Shown: positions 41,670 through 51,043, counted from the stretch's first letter. The stretch: DNA of 64,000 nt from Lachnospiraceae bacterium (GCA_017430085.1 JAFRNR010000022.1:1-64000), one strand, 5' to 3'. A program made the numbers and translations. Notes: a model not told the origin generated them from the letters alone.

Positions 41670-44039
41670 TCACAGCCCTCCCGTCAGAAGAAAGATCCCG
41701 CGCACTGCGAGGGCGGCAAGCCAGGCGATGAGGCATTGCCAGAGGACGACGCCGAGGGCGTATTTGCGGCCCAGTTCGCGGCGGATCGAGGCGATGGCGG
41801 CCACGCAGGGCGTATACAGCAGGGAGAAGACCAGCATCGACGCGGCTGCGGCGGGGGTAAGCAGCGAGGTGATCGAGCTGCCGAAGAGCAGCTGCATCGT
41901 GGAGACGACGCTTTCCTTCGCCAGGAAACCGCTGATCAGCGACGTGGTGATGCGCCAGTCGCCGAGCCCGAGCGGGATCAGGACCGGCGTGACGAGCCCG
42001 GCCACGCGGGCCAGGATGCTGTCCGCCTGATCGGTCACCAGGTTGAGATGCAGGTCGAAGCTCTGCAGGAACCAGACCGCGACCGTGGCGACCAGGATGA
42101 TCGAAAACGCGCGCTGCAGGAAATCCTTCGCCTTCTCCCAGAGCAGCTGCAGCACGTTGCGCACGCCGGGCATGCGGTAATTGGGCAGTTCCATGACGAA
42201 CGGCGCCGCCTCGCCGCGGAACAGCGTTTTGCGGTACAGGAACGCGGCCAGGATGCCCAGCAGGATCGCCAGCAGGTACAGGCCGACCATGATCAGGCCG
42301 CTGACCTGCGGGAAGAAAGCCTGGACGAAGAAGCCGTAGATCGGCAGCTTGGCCGTGCAGCTCATGAACGGCGTGAGCAGGATGGTCATCCGCCGGTCGC
42401 GCTCGCTGGGCAGCGTCCGCGTGCTCATCACGGCCGGGACCGTGCAGCCGAAGCCGATCAGCAGCGGGACGATGCTCCGCCCGGACAGTCCGATCCGCCG
42501 CAGCAGCTTGTCCATGAAGAACGCGACGCGCGCGATATACCCGCTGTCCTCCAGCAGTGACAGGAAGAAGAACAGCGTCACGATGATGGGCAGGAAGCTT
42601 ACGACGCTTCCGACGCCCTCAAAAATCCCTTTGATGATCAGGTCGTGCACCACCGGGTTGATCCCGCCGGCGGTGAGCGCGCGGTCCGTCACATCCGTCA
42701 GCGCGCCGATGCCGGACGCCAGCAGATCCTGCAGCCAGGCGCCGATCACGTTGAAGGTCAGGAAAAAGACGCTCCCCATGATCAGGATGAACAGCGGGAT
42801 CGCCGTATATTTGCCGGTCAGCACGCGGTCGATCCGCTCGCTCCGGATCCGCTCGCGGCTTTCCCGGGGCTTTTTGACGGTCTGCGCGCAGACTTTGCTG
42901 ATAAACGCGAAGCGCATGTCCGCAATGGCCGCGCTGCGGTCCAGCCCGCGCTCGGCCTCCATCTGCAGGATGATGTGCTCCAGCATCTCGCTTTCATTCT
43001 GATCCAGTCCCAGCTGCTTCAGTACCAGCTCGTCGCCCTCGATGACTTTGGACGCCGCGAAGCGCACGGGCAGGCCGCTGCGCGCTGCGTGGTCCTCGAT
43101 CAGATGGATAATGCCGTGCAGGCAGCGGTGCACCGCGCCGCCCCGGTCGTTTTCGTCGCAGAAGTCCTGGCGCAGCGGCTTTTCCTGATAGGTCGCGATG
43201 TGGACCGCGTGTTCCACCAGTTCGTCCACGCCGGCGTTTTTCGCGGCGGAGATCGGGACGATGGGGACGCCGAGCAGCGATTCCATGCGGTTCACGTCCA
43301 CGGAGCCGCCGTTGGCGGACACTTCGTCCATCATGTTCAGCGCCACTACCATCGGGATGTCCATCTCCAGCAGCTGCATGGTCAGGTACAGGTTCCGCTC
43401 GATGTTTGACGCATCCACGATGTTGATGATGGCTTTCGGCTTCTGATCCAGCACGAAACTGCGCGATACGAGCTCCTCGCTCGAATACGGCGACATGGAG
43501 TAGATGCCGGGCAGGTCCGTGATGCGCGTGTTCGGGTAGCCGCGGATCGCGCCGTCCTTGCGGCTGACCGTGACGCCGGGGAAGTTGCCGACGTGCTGGT
43601 TCGAGCCGGTCAGCTGGTTGAAAAGCGTGGTCTTGCCGCTGTTCTGGTTGCCGACCAGCGCGAAGGTCAGCAGCGTGCCCTCCGGGAGCGGTTCGCCGGA
43701 GCCCTTGGGGTGGAAGCGGCCGCCTTCGCCCAGGCCCGGGTGCTCGGCGCGCGGCGGTTTCTGCGGGGCCGGGGCTTCGTCCTTCTCCGCGGCAGGCGTC
43801 TCCGGTTTTTTCTCCGGCGATGGCTCCACGAGGATCTGCTCCGCGTCCGCCAGCCGCAGGGTCAGCTCATAGCCGTGCAGCTTGAGCTCCATCGGGTCGC
43901 CCAGCGGGGCGTATTTCACGACGGTCACTTCCGTGCCCGGGATCATGCCCATGTCCAGGAAATGCTGGCGCAGTGCCCCCTCGCCGCCCACGGCGGTGAT
44001 CACGGCGCTTTTTCCGATCGCCAGTTCTTTTAACGTCAT
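41670..44039 (-). CDS. feoB: Ferrous iron transporter FeoB with fused FeoA domain
   Basis: A 789-residue fusion. Residues 1-75 are a FeoA SH3-like domain (RQHFLDMGMIPGTEV). A Pro/Glu linker runs to about 122. The FeoB G domain then shows G1 GNQNSGKTT, G3 DLPG, G4 NMMD and G5 SAAK, followed by the membrane core with its two Gate motifs (MSTRTLPSERDRR and related) and C-terminal helices. It imports Fe(II) across the membrane, driven or gated by GTP hydrolysis. It lies 16 bases after the YfcC-type gene and directly before the Cys-rich partner. GAGGGGGCCTGCT precedes the ATG. Confidence 0.95.
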   Translation of the reverse strand: MTLKELAIGKSAVITAVGGEGALRQHFLDMGMIPGTEVTVVKYAPLGDPMELKLHGYELTLRLADAEQILVEPSPEKKPETPAAEKDEAPAPQKPPRAEHPGLGEGGRFHPKGSGEPLPEGTLLTFALVGNQNSGKTTLFNQLTGSNQHVGNFPGVTVSRKDGAIRGYPNTRITDLPGIYSMSPYSSEELVSRSFVLDQKPKAIINIVDASNIERNLYLTMQLLEMDIPMVVALNMMDEVSANGGSVDVNRMESLLGVPIVPISAAKNAGVDELVEHAVHIATYQEKPLRQDFCDENDRGGAVHRCLHGIIHLIEDHAARSGLPVRFAASKVIEGDELVLKQLGLDQNESEMLEHIILQMEAERGLDRSAAIADMRFAFISKVCAQTVKKPRESRERIRSERIDRVLTGKYTAIPLFILIMGSVFFLTFNVIGAWLQDLLASGIGALTDVTDRALTAGGINPVVHDLIIKGIFEGVGSVVSFLPIIVTLFFFLSLLEDSGYIARVAFFMDKLLRRIGLSGRSIVPLLIGFGCTVPAVMSTRTLPSERDRRMTILLTPFMSCTAKLPIYGFFVQAFFPQVSGLIMVGLYLLAILLGILAAFLYRKTLFRGEAAPFVMELPNYRMPGVRNVLQLLWEKAKDFLQRAFSIILVATVAVWFLQSFDLHLNLVTDQADSILARVAGLVTPVLIPLGLGDWRITTSLISGFLAKESVVSTMQLLFGSSITSLLTPAAAASMLVFSLLYTPCVAAIASIRRELGRKYALGVVLWQCLIAWLAALAVRGIFLLTGGL

Positions 44040-44055
44040 AGCAGGCCCCCTCTCT

Positions 44056-45471
44056 TTACCGGATCGGCTCCAGCAGCACGGCCAGCGCGAGCAGCGCGGC
44101 AGTCAGCACCAGGATGCCGGCCCACAGCCGCGCGGATTTCTTCAGCCATTTGCCGTAACTCAGGCCGATCATCGACAGCCCGATCCACAGGACCGGGGAG
44201 GTAGGGAAAAATAGATTGGTATAGCCGTCGCCGAAGAGATAGATCAGCACCAGCAGCGGCTTGGAAAGCGGGACGGTGAGGCAGGAGAGGATCCCCATCA
44301 CGAAGATGGCCTTGGCGGTAGAGGAGGAAATGAAGAACTCCAGCACCAGGATGATCCCGAGCAGGATGTAGACGATCACGAGGCGGCTGCTCCCCGCCAC
44401 GGCACCGTTGATGCCGTGCGCGATGGTCGCCAGCACGTGCCCCTCGGTCAGGATGTATTTCACGGAGGACGCCAGCAGGATGAACAGGATAGCGGGCAGC
44501 GCCGCAACGATCCCCTGCCCGAAACTCTTCAGCGTTGCCCCGAACCCGTACCCGGACAGCGCGCCGAAGGCCAGGATGCCGATCAGGTACACGCCCGCGA
44601 CCGCCGGCACGGTATAGCCGCGCAGTGCGTCGGTCAGGGAGAAGAGCACCGTGACTGCAAAGGCCGCGAACAGCAGGGCCAGCGTGCAGGTCATCAGGCG
44701 CCGGCTGCCGGCCTCTTCCGGAAGTTCCTGCAGCTCCGCGCGCTTTAATTCGTCGGTCGCGAACGTCGGCGACAGCGCGGGATCGCGCTCGATCCGCTTC
44801 AGATGCCAGAGGATGAACGCGGCGTCCAGCCCGAACATCACCGCAAAGACCAGGCAGCGGAACAGGATGCCGCCGGCCACGGACGTGCCGATCAGGTCGG
44901 ACGCGAGCACGACCGTGAACGGGTTGGTGATGCCGGCCGCGAAGCCCAGGCAGGCGGAGCCCACGCTGGCCAGGAAACCGGTGAAGCCGTCGTAGCCCAC
45001 GCCCAGGCAGAACATCAGCACCAGCGGGACCATCGGCAGCGTTTCTTCAAACAGGCCGAAGAAGGAACCGAAGATCATGAAGACCAGGGCCAGCGCAAGC
45101 ACCATCACGCGCCGCTTCTTCCCCAGGCGGGCCGCCAGGCGCCGCACGAGCTGGCTGATGCCGTGCGAATCGATCAGCACCTGGAAACTGCCGGAAACCA
45201 CCAGCAGGAAGACCGACAGCATGATCAGCGACAGCCCGTCCTCACTGCCCAGGATCAGGAACGGCGCGAGCAGGCCCTTCCAGACCGGGATGCCGGGGAG
45301 ATCCGGCCGGCTGATGTAGCTGCTGTAGTCCGGCACGCCGCCGACCGCCGCAAATTCACCCCGCGGGATCAGGTACGTCAGCAGGACGGACAGCCCGATC
45401 AGCACCAGCAGGATCACGCACACGCTGATGAACGTGGCCTTCGAGATATCGATCACCTTACTTTTCTTCAT
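44056..45471 (-). CDS. YfcC/DcuC-family carrier
   Basis: A 471-residue membrane protein with about twelve helices of the YfcC (arginine/ornithine or C4-dicarboxylate) carrier group. Typical text includes LTYLIPRGEF after the first helix, FGLFEETLPMVP, GFAAGITNPFTV, and FFISSSTAKAIFVMGIL near the end. The substrate is uncertain; amino acids such as arginine/ornithine or dicarboxylates are the family norm. The ATG at 45471 has AGGGATATT before it and lies inside the end of the upstream acyltransferase gene by 14 bases, so the two are translationally coupled. FeoAB follows on the same transcript. Confidence 0.85.
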   Translation of the reverse strand: MKKSKVIDISKATFISVCVILLVLIGLSVLLTYLIPRGEFAAVGGVPDYSSYISRPDLPGIPVWKGLLAPFLILGSEDGLSLIMLSVFLLVVSGSFQVLIDSHGISQLVRRLAARLGKKRRVMVLALALVFMIFGSFFGLFEETLPMVPLVLMFCLGVGYDGFTGFLASVGSACLGFAAGITNPFTVVLASDLIGTSVAGGILFRCLVFAVMFGLDAAFILWHLKRIERDPALSPTFATDELKRAELQELPEEAGSRRLMTCTLALLFAAFAVTVLFSLTDALRGYTVPAVAGVYLIGILAFGALSGYGFGATLKSFGQGIVAALPAILFILLASSVKYILTEGHVLATIAHGINGAVAGSSRLVIVYILLGIILVLEFFISSSTAKAIFVMGILSCLTVPLSKPLLVLIYLFGDGYTNLFFPTSPVLWIGLSMIGLSYGKWLKKSARLWAGILVLTAALLALAVLLEPIR

Positions 45472-47311
45472 AATATCCCTCACAGTACAGATCCGCCAGC
45501 AAAGCCCACCGCGCGCACTGCTCCCGGTGTTCCTTCGGGTAGAAATAATAGAGTTCGTTCTGATAATAGGTCTCGAATTCGAGGCCGCAGGAGAACGGCA
45601 GCGCCTTGAGGGTTTCCATTGTGAGAGTAAAGGAAACGGCCTCTCCGGCTACGGTCCCGTCAAAGGAGAAGCTTTCCGGCGTCAGGCGCGTTTCGCCTTC
45701 CCCGGCGTCCTCCTCTTCCCCGCGGAAACGGCGCACCGTGACGGCGCAGGAAAGAGACGGCCGTTCCGCCCGTTCGCGTTCCGTGAGGACGCGGTAGAGG
45801 TCGGCGACCGTCTCATAGCCGGCCGGGTTATCTTCAAAACGGTAATGATCGTTGAAGCGCAGGGAAAGCCCGCAGCTGCGGCAATGGATGTCGTTGCCGG
45901 CCGCCTCCATCGCGTACAGTTCGCCGCACGCCGGGCAGCGGTAGATCAGGTTCGGCAGGCCGACGGCTTTTTTGCCGCGCGTCCAGCGCAGGGTCTGCTC
46001 GTAGGCGCGGGCGTCGTCGTCCGCCGCGATGCCTTCGCGGATGCGGGCGTTCACTTCCTCCGGTGTCATCGCCTTCAGCTCCTCCGGCGGGATCACGGCC
46101 TTCACTTCAATGCGGACGCGCTGGCGCCGGAATCCCTTGCGCCACTTCGGTTTATTCAGGTATGCGCCGGACAGGTGCAGGATGACCAGCGGGACGTTCA
46201 GGAAGCGCGCAAAGCCGCCGGTGGAGGGGAGGATCGGATACGTTTCGCCGTCCACGGAGAGCCGGCCTTCCGGTGCCAGATAGACGGACCAGCCGCCCTT
46301 CATCGTGCGCCGCGCCTTCAGGATCACGCCGCCTTCGTCCACGAACAGTTTTTTGGGAATCATGCCGATGGCGGTGAGCACCTTTTTCACGAAGCCCTTC
46401 CGCATGTAGTATTCATTGGCGATCGAGATCACACGCCGCGGCCAGAGCAGGCGCACAACCTGCGGATAATCGATGGAAGAAGGATGGTTGCTGACGTACA
46501 GCGCGGGGCCTTCCGGCAGTGTGAAGCCGTTCATCTCGTAGCGAGTGCGGACCGTGAAGCGCAGGAAGATCTTCATGCCGTGGAACAGGATGTCGTACCA
46601 CGGGCTGTCCGGCGTGCCGGCGGCGGGCTTGAAATACAGGCGGTTCAGCACCAGGCCGACCAGGAGGAACAGCAGGATCATGCCGCCGATGATCAGCAGG
46701 ATCAGCGTCCCCAGCGGAATCGCGTCCTGCAGGAACAGGCGCACGCCGAGCCCCATCACGTTGCTGGTGATGATGCTGGGCAGCGTGGAAAGCACGCAGG
46801 TCAGCGCGTATTTACTGTATTTAATATCGCGGCGCGAGGCGCCGAAATAGCAGATCGCCCCGAACGGGATGATGGGCATAAAAAACAGAAGCGTCAGAAA
46901 AGGATAGATGCCGATGCGGCTCTTTTTCTGCATGCGCTCGATGGAGTCCTGATTGCGGTCGACGCGGAAATTCCAGAGCTTGACGAGCAGGAAGATCAGC
47001 GAGCAGCCCAGAAAAACGCCCAGCGCGCAGAGCGGGACGGCCGCGTACCAGGGGAAGGCCAGGCCGGAGGAGATCTGGATGAATTCGGCGGGGATGAAGA
47101 CCACCACCATCTGCAGCGCCTCGATCAGCGGGACCGCCGCCGCGCCGCGCCATTCCATCTCTGCCAAAACCTGCCGTGCGCCTTCGTAATCGCCCCGGAT
47201 CTGATGCTCCAGGAACGGGATAATGAGCCGCGAAAAGAATAACACCAGCAGCCCCAGCGTGACCGCCGCGACCAGGATCAGGAATAACCGCTGTTTAGTT
47301 TTCGGCTTCAT
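45458..47311 (-). CDS. VTT/DedA-domain protein fused to a PlsC-type acyltransferase
   Basis: A 617-residue fusion from the ATG at 47311. Residues 1-235 form a multi-helix SNARE-associated/VTT (DedA-like) membrane domain (AEFIQISSGLAFPW, PIIPFGAICYFGASRRD). Residues 270-450 are a 1-acylglycerol-3-phosphate acyltransferase domain with catalytic NHPSSID (HxxxxD) and APEGRLS. A zinc ribbon follows (CPACGELY, CRSCGLSL), then a C-terminal beta domain of unknown type. It may couple lipid scrambling or flipping by the VTT part to phosphatidic acid synthesis. The GTG eight codons upstream is an alternative start. It heads a four-gene operon with YfcC, FeoAB and the Cys-rich peptide. Confidence 0.85.
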   Translation of the reverse strand: MKPKTKQRLFLILVAAVTLGLLVLFFSRLIIPFLEHQIRGDYEGARQVLAEMEWRGAAAVPLIEALQMVVVFIPAEFIQISSGLAFPWYAAVPLCALGVFLGCSLIFLLVKLWNFRVDRNQDSIERMQKKSRIGIYPFLTLLFFMPIIPFGAICYFGASRRDIKYSKYALTCVLSTLPSIITSNVMGLGVRLFLQDAIPLGTLILLIIGGMILLFLLVGLVLNRLYFKPAAGTPDSPWYDILFHGMKIFLRFTVRTRYEMNGFTLPEGPALYVSNHPSSIDYPQVVRLLWPRRVISIANEYYMRKGFVKKVLTAIGMIPKKLFVDEGGVILKARRTMKGGWSVYLAPEGRLSVDGETYPILPSTGGFARFLNVPLVILHLSGAYLNKPKWRKGFRRQRVRIEVKAVIPPEELKAMTPEEVNARIREGIAADDDARAYEQTLRWTRGKKAVGLPNLIYRCPACGELYAMEAAGNDIHCRSCGLSLRFNDHYRFEDNPAGYETVADLYRVLTERERAERPSLSCAVTVRRFRGEEEDAGEGETRLTPESFSFDGTVAGEAVSFTLTMETLKALPFSCGLEFETYYQNELYYFYPKEHREQCARWALLADLYCEGYYEEK

Positions 47312-47372
47312 CCGCCGTTCCCCTTCCTTTTCCACAACTCTCCCCGTGAAACAGCATCGCTAAGTACCTTAC

Positions 47373-47401
47373 AGAATACCAAAAACCGCGCCCGTAGTCA
47401 A
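47373..47401 (-). promoter_or_regulatory. Promoter of the VTT-PlsC/YfcC/FeoAB operon
   Basis: Minus-strand TTGACT, a 17-base spacer and TATTCT, about 62 bases before the ATG. No clear Fur or DtxR-type box was recognised next to it. Confidence 0.6.
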
Positions 47402-47456
47402 TCACAGGACCGCCGTTTCGCTTGACGCAGCGGCCCGGGGTGGGGTATATTTTTCT

Positions 47457-47517
47457 GACAGGGGGATGGTTCCTTTGCGTAGGGGCCGTTGTCTCAACGG
47501 CCCGTTTATTTTGTCAA
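47457..47517. repeat. Composite dispersed repeat
   Basis: TGACAGGGGGATGGTTCC at 47457 is interrupted after CCTTTGC by a GGGCCGTT-GTCTC-AACGGCCC hairpin (47483-47503), before TTGTCA completes it at 47517. One repeat module looks inserted into the other. Confidence 0.7.
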
Positions 47518-47540
47518 TTATGATTACTTGAGGAAAAACC

Positions 47541-47993
47541 ATGATCAGACTTTTCGAAATCAATGAAGACAACTGGCTCGCCGTCCGCCGCCTATCCGCT
47601 GCGGACGGCCAGAAAGGCTTCCTGGACACCGCGGAAGGCATCCTGGCCCGGGGGTATGTGTACCGCGCTGCCCGCGCGCGGGTCATCGGGATCGCGGACA
47701 GCGAGACGGTGGTCGGTGTGGCGCTCGTGAAAGACCTGGACGAGGAGCCGGCCTGTTACGACCTCCAGCAGTTCCTGATCGACCGCCGCTTCCAGAACCG
47801 CGGCTTCGGCACGCAGGCCCTCCGCCTGATCACCGCGGAACTCGCTGCCGAGCACAAATATGACTGCATGGAAGTCTGCGTCAAAAACACCAACGCCCCC
47901 GCGCTCCGCCTCTATGAAAAGTGCGGCTTCCGCGACACGGGCTACGTCGACCCCGACGTGCCTGACTGCCTGAACCTGCGCCTGGAGTTTTAA
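47541..47993 (+). CDS. GNAT N-acetyltransferase, diamine-acetyltransferase-like
   Basis: A 150-residue GNAT protein. The acetyl-CoA loop is FQNRGFGTQAL; the flanks CYDLQQFLIDRRF and APALRLYEKCGFRDTGY resemble the Bacillus/Clostridia spermine or spermidine acetyltransferases (BltD/PaiA-like group). The active-site Tyr is plausibly in LRLYEKCGF. The polyamine acceptor is an inference from similarity only. It stands alone after a dispersed repeat, with GAGGAAAAACC before the ATG. Confidence 0.85.
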   Translation: MIRLFEINEDNWLAVRRLSAADGQKGFLDTAEGILARGYVYRAARARVIGIADSETVVGVALVKDLDEEPACYDLQQFLIDRRFQNRGFGTQALRLITAELAAEHKYDCMEVCVKNTNAPALRLYEKCGFRDTGYVDPDVPDCLNLRLEF

Positions 47994-48077
47994 GAACCGG
48001 CCACAGTGCCATTCAATTATTTTGCTTTTCGTTACGCACTTTCCGGTTTTTTGCGACTGGTGGGGTGAAGGACCTTC

Positions 48078-48710
48078 ATGGGAGCAATGACCGGAACGGA
48101 GAATCGTATGAACACGGAAAAAACGGAGCCGAAAACGGCGGAAAAGAGGCCTGGCGACGGGGAGATCCTCGCCCTGCTGAACGCGCGGGACGAGGCGGGC
48201 GCCGACGCGATGCTGCGGCGCTACGGCCCGCGCCTCAAGGCGTTCGCGGCGCGTTTCCTGAGCGACGGCCGCGACCAGGAAGAGGTAGTGAACGACGCGC
48301 TGCTGAAGGCGTGGCAGGCAATCCCTCCCGCGCAGCCGGAGAGCCTGGAGGCGTTCCTCATGACTCTCACCCGTCGCGCCGCCGTCAGCCGCCTGCGCCA
48401 TCTCACCCGCAAAAGCGAAGTGCCGCAGAGCCATCTGGAGGCGCAGCAGGAACTCGAGGAAGTGCTCGGCGCCGCCAACGACACGGAAAGCGAAGCCGCA
48501 GCCGCGGAGCTTTCGCGCCTCGTGAACGCTTACCTGGCCGGCCTGCCTCGCCGCGACCGCGTCATTTTTCTGGAACGTTATTACGGTTCCCGCTCCCTCT
48601 CTGAGATCGCCCGCCTCTTCGGTCTGTCCCGCTCCACCGTGGACAAGACCCTGAAGCGTGTGCGCGACGGTCTCCGGGAAAAACTGGAAAGCGAGGGATA
48701 TACACCGTGA
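48078..48710 (+). CDS. ECF-type sigma-70 family RNA polymerase sigma factor
   Basis: A 210-residue group IV sigma factor. Region 2 lies at about residues 30-95 (MLRRYGPRLKAFAARFL, DQEEVVNDALLKAWQAI), and region 4 at about 150-205 (LPRRDRVIFLERYYGSRSLS, then EIARLFGLSRSTVDKTLKRV). It should direct transcription of a specific regulon. The ATG at 48078 follows GAAGGACCTTC; an ATG at 48108 with GGAG is equally possible. It overlaps the next gene by four bases (GTGA), the usual arrangement for a sigma factor with its membrane anti-sigma. Confidence 0.92.
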   Translation: MGAMTGTENRMNTEKTEPKTAEKRPGDGEILALLNARDEAGADAMLRRYGPRLKAFAARFLSDGRDQEEVVNDALLKAWQAIPPAQPESLEAFLMTLTRRAAVSRLRHLTRKSEVPQSHLEAQQELEEVLGAANDTESEAAAAELSRLVNAYLAGLPRRDRVIFLERYYGSRSLSEIARLFGLSRSTVDKTLKRVRDGLREKLESEGYTP

Positions 48711-49780
48711 ATCTTTGGGATAATGTATTAAACGCGACCGACGAAGCATTCGTGTCGGAAATGCTGGAAGAAGAACGCGCGGCGGAAGAGCGCCGTGCCG
48801 ATGCGGCGGAAGAGCGCCGCACGAATAAAAATACGGGCCGCCGCCTGAAAAAATGGCTGATCCCCGCGGCCGCCTGCCTGATCCTGGGGGTCCTGATCTG
48901 GGGCGTCTCCGGCGGCCTGTTCCGCCGGACGCCGGTTAATACGTGGGAGCAGTGGAATGCCTATCTTCATCCCGCGAAGGAACCGGAGGCCATGCTTGCC
49001 GAAGAATACCGCGCCCGCATCGCAGAGGGACCGTACGCCTCCTGGCTGCCCGTGGCAGTATGCGCGGAAAACCGGGTCGGAGAAAAGATCGGCGACACTG
49101 TGGTGAAGGCGGCCTGGACCTATGTGGGGCTGGACGGCACCGTGCTGCGGGAGCCGGAAGAAGAGAAAATCGAGACATTGCGGGCGGAGGTATACAGTCT
49201 GCGTAACATCTCACCGGAAACCGCCGTCTGCCTGAAATACCTGGACCGGGGCGATGCCCTGACCCTGACCCATTATTATACCTTTCTGGATCCTGCGGCC
49301 GCCTTCGCGGGGCCGGCCGAGTTCTTCGGCGCATTGGACGCGGCAGAGACCATGAGCCTGTTTTATTCCGAAAACGTCACGGCAGCCGCTGTGGAGACTG
49401 CCGGTGAGAAAGACGTTTCCTATACGAGTTATTTCGTAGGCGCGGACCTGGCGAACACGTTGCGGGAGCGCATCCTGGCGCTCACCGGTGAAGCGGCGCA
49501 GGCTGACGAGCAGACCCTGTACGGCACCTGCGGGAAGCGGGCCCTGTGCTCCCTGAAATTCAGCTTCGGCTTCTCCGGCCGCCTGCAGATCCTGGAAAGC
49601 GGCTACCTCTTATTCTTCCCGGACAACATGCACGGCGCGGGCAGTCAGAGCTTCCGCATCGATCCCGCCGCCGCTGCCTCCCTTATCCGCCTCCTCGAAG
49701 ACCGGGCCGTCCCGTACGTCCCCGACCCCGTCTCCACCGTCACTGCCACCACCGGGACAGATATCGTGAATCCCGAATAA
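48707..49780 (+). CDS. Probable membrane anti-sigma factor
   Basis: A 357-residue protein with a GTG start that overlaps the sigma-factor stop. Residues 1-48 are charged and cytoplasmic (an acidic and Arg-rich helix suited to bind the sigma factor), a single transmembrane helix lies at about 50-68 (WLIPAAACLILGVLIWGV), and the remaining 290 residues are extracytoplasmic with no family recognised. There is no zinc-binding HxxxCxxC anti-sigma motif. The role is inferred from topology and translational coupling. The outer domain may sense an envelope signal. A terminator follows. Confidence 0.75.
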   Translation: MNLWDNVLNATDEAFVSEMLEEERAAEERRADAAEERRTNKNTGRRLKKWLIPAAACLILGVLIWGVSGGLFRRTPVNTWEQWNAYLHPAKEPEAMLAEEYRARIAEGPYASWLPVAVCAENRVGEKIGDTVVKAAWTYVGLDGTVLREPEEEKIETLRAEVYSLRNISPETAVCLKYLDRGDALTLTHYYTFLDPAAAFAGPAEFFGALDAAETMSLFYSENVTAAAVETAGEKDVSYTSYFVGADLANTLRERILALTGEAAQADEQTLYGTCGKRALCSLKFSFGFSGRLQILESGYLLFFPDNMHGAGSQSFRIDPAAAASLIRLLEDRAVPYVPDPVSTVTATTGTDIVNPE

Positions 49781-49826
49781 CGGGCGCTGAAATAGCGCAC
49801 GGCTGAAAACTTTATCGGAAACACAC

Positions 49827-49860
49827 AAAAAAGCGGCGGAGCCATCGGCTCCGCCGTTTC
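49827..49860. terminator. Bidirectional terminator
   Basis: GCGGCGGAGCC-ATC-GGCTCCGCCG with flanking A and T runs, between the anti-sigma gene and the convergent zinc-ribbon membrane protein. Confidence 0.8.
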
Positions 49861-49904
49861 GGTCTGATGCGGCAGACGGTCCTGCCCGCCGTACCGTTTA
49901 GGAT

Positions 49905-50984
49905 TTAGTACGAACCGCGCCGGCTCGCTTCCTCCAGATTTCTCTTTAAATTGTGAATCGCGATGAACAGGCAGATCCACAGCGCCGCACTTACGAGCGA
50001 GGAGATGATGGTCATGGCCGACGTCCCGCCGAGGAGCCCGTAGGCATAAGAATTTGCCTTGGTGAAGAGGAGCAGGAAAAGGATCCCCAGCAGGGAGAAG
50101 ACAAACATGGTCATGTGAATGAAATTCAGGTAGGAAGAGACCGGTCTGCGCTGCACGCCGAACGTGTCGATCTGGCGGATCGTGCTGGCCAGCCCGGACA
50201 TTTTGATGAAATAGATCAGGATCAGGACCAGCAGGACCAGCAGGAGGCTGAACACGATAATGAGGGCGGCGGCGCTGCCTCCGAAAATATCAAACAAGTC
50301 GTCAAAATCGGAGTAAGAACGGCTGTAACTGTAATAACTGCGATAACTGTATCTGCTGTATTCTCCCAGGGCAGACAGCGCAGCGATAAAGACGACGGTA
50401 AAGACCCCGATAATAATGGCAATGACCACGATCATGATGATGGATGCGGCCTTGATGCAGCCGGCGCCTTTGACCGTTTCGCCTTTGCTGCTTCCCCAGA
50501 CGATCCAGGTGCCGATCACATACAGTATCAGCGGCGCGCAGACCAGCAGGGTGCCGATCAGGATGCCCGTGGTGTAGCTGGCCCGGGAACTGGAGGCATA
50601 GGAATAAACACTGGAGCCCGACGACGTGAACACACTGACGAGGGTCAGGATCAGCTGCACGGTAAGCAGAATGGCCACGACCAGGAATGAGGGAGAAGAA
50701 AGCGAGTCATGCAGCGCTTTCCGGACAGGGGATTCCGAGCCGATGGTAACAGGCTGGGGCTGCGGCGTATAATAGCCGTAGGACGGAACGGTTCCACGCG
50801 GGGTGACCGGGGCGACCGGGGTGGCCGGCACAGCCGGGGTGACCGGGGTATAAGCCGGGGCGAAATAGTCATCCGCGGAAGCCGGTGAGAGATCGGGGGT
50901 CTGCGGGAGTTCGACTTTCGCGCCGCAGTGCGTGCAGAATAAGGCGCCCTCCTCCAATAACTGACCGCAATTCGTGCAATGCAT
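49905..50984 (-). CDS. Zinc-ribbon multi-pass membrane protein
   Basis: A 359-residue membrane protein. The N terminus is a zinc ribbon (CTNC at residues 3-6 and CTHC at 17-20). A Pro/Thr/Val linker follows (about 40-80), then six or so transmembrane helices. The loop EYSRYSYRSYYSYSRSYS is rich in Tyr and Ser. Such zinc-ribbon membrane proteins are common in Clostridia and uncharacterised. A near-consensus promoter lies 60-90 bases upstream, and GGAGGAACCCC precedes the ATG. Confidence 0.75.
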   Translation of the reverse strand: MHCTNCGQLLEEGALFCTHCGAKVELPQTPDLSPASADDYFAPAYTPVTPAVPATPVAPVTPRGTVPSYGYYTPQPQPVTIGSESPVRKALHDSLSSPSFLVVAILLTVQLILTLVSVFTSSGSSVYSYASSSRASYTTGILIGTLLVCAPLILYVIGTWIVWGSSKGETVKGAGCIKAASIIMIVVIAIIIGVFTVVFIAALSALGEYSRYSYRSYYSYSRSYSDFDDLFDIFGGSAAALIIVFSLLLVLLVLILIYFIKMSGLASTIRQIDTFGVQRRPVSSYLNFIHMTMFVFSLLGILFLLLFTKANSYAYGLLGGTSAMTIISSLVSAALWICLFIAIHNLKRNLEEASRRGSY

Positions 50985-51043
50985 GGGGTTCCTCCTTTGT
51001 GTTGCGAAATAATCTGTATTTCATAACAAACATGATTAAGCTT

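Noticed and set aside
41511-42560. A 349-codon plus-strand frame opposite feoB.
   Set aside because: It is highly charged, without a ribosome site, and entirely antisense to clear FeoB and the Cys-rich peptide.
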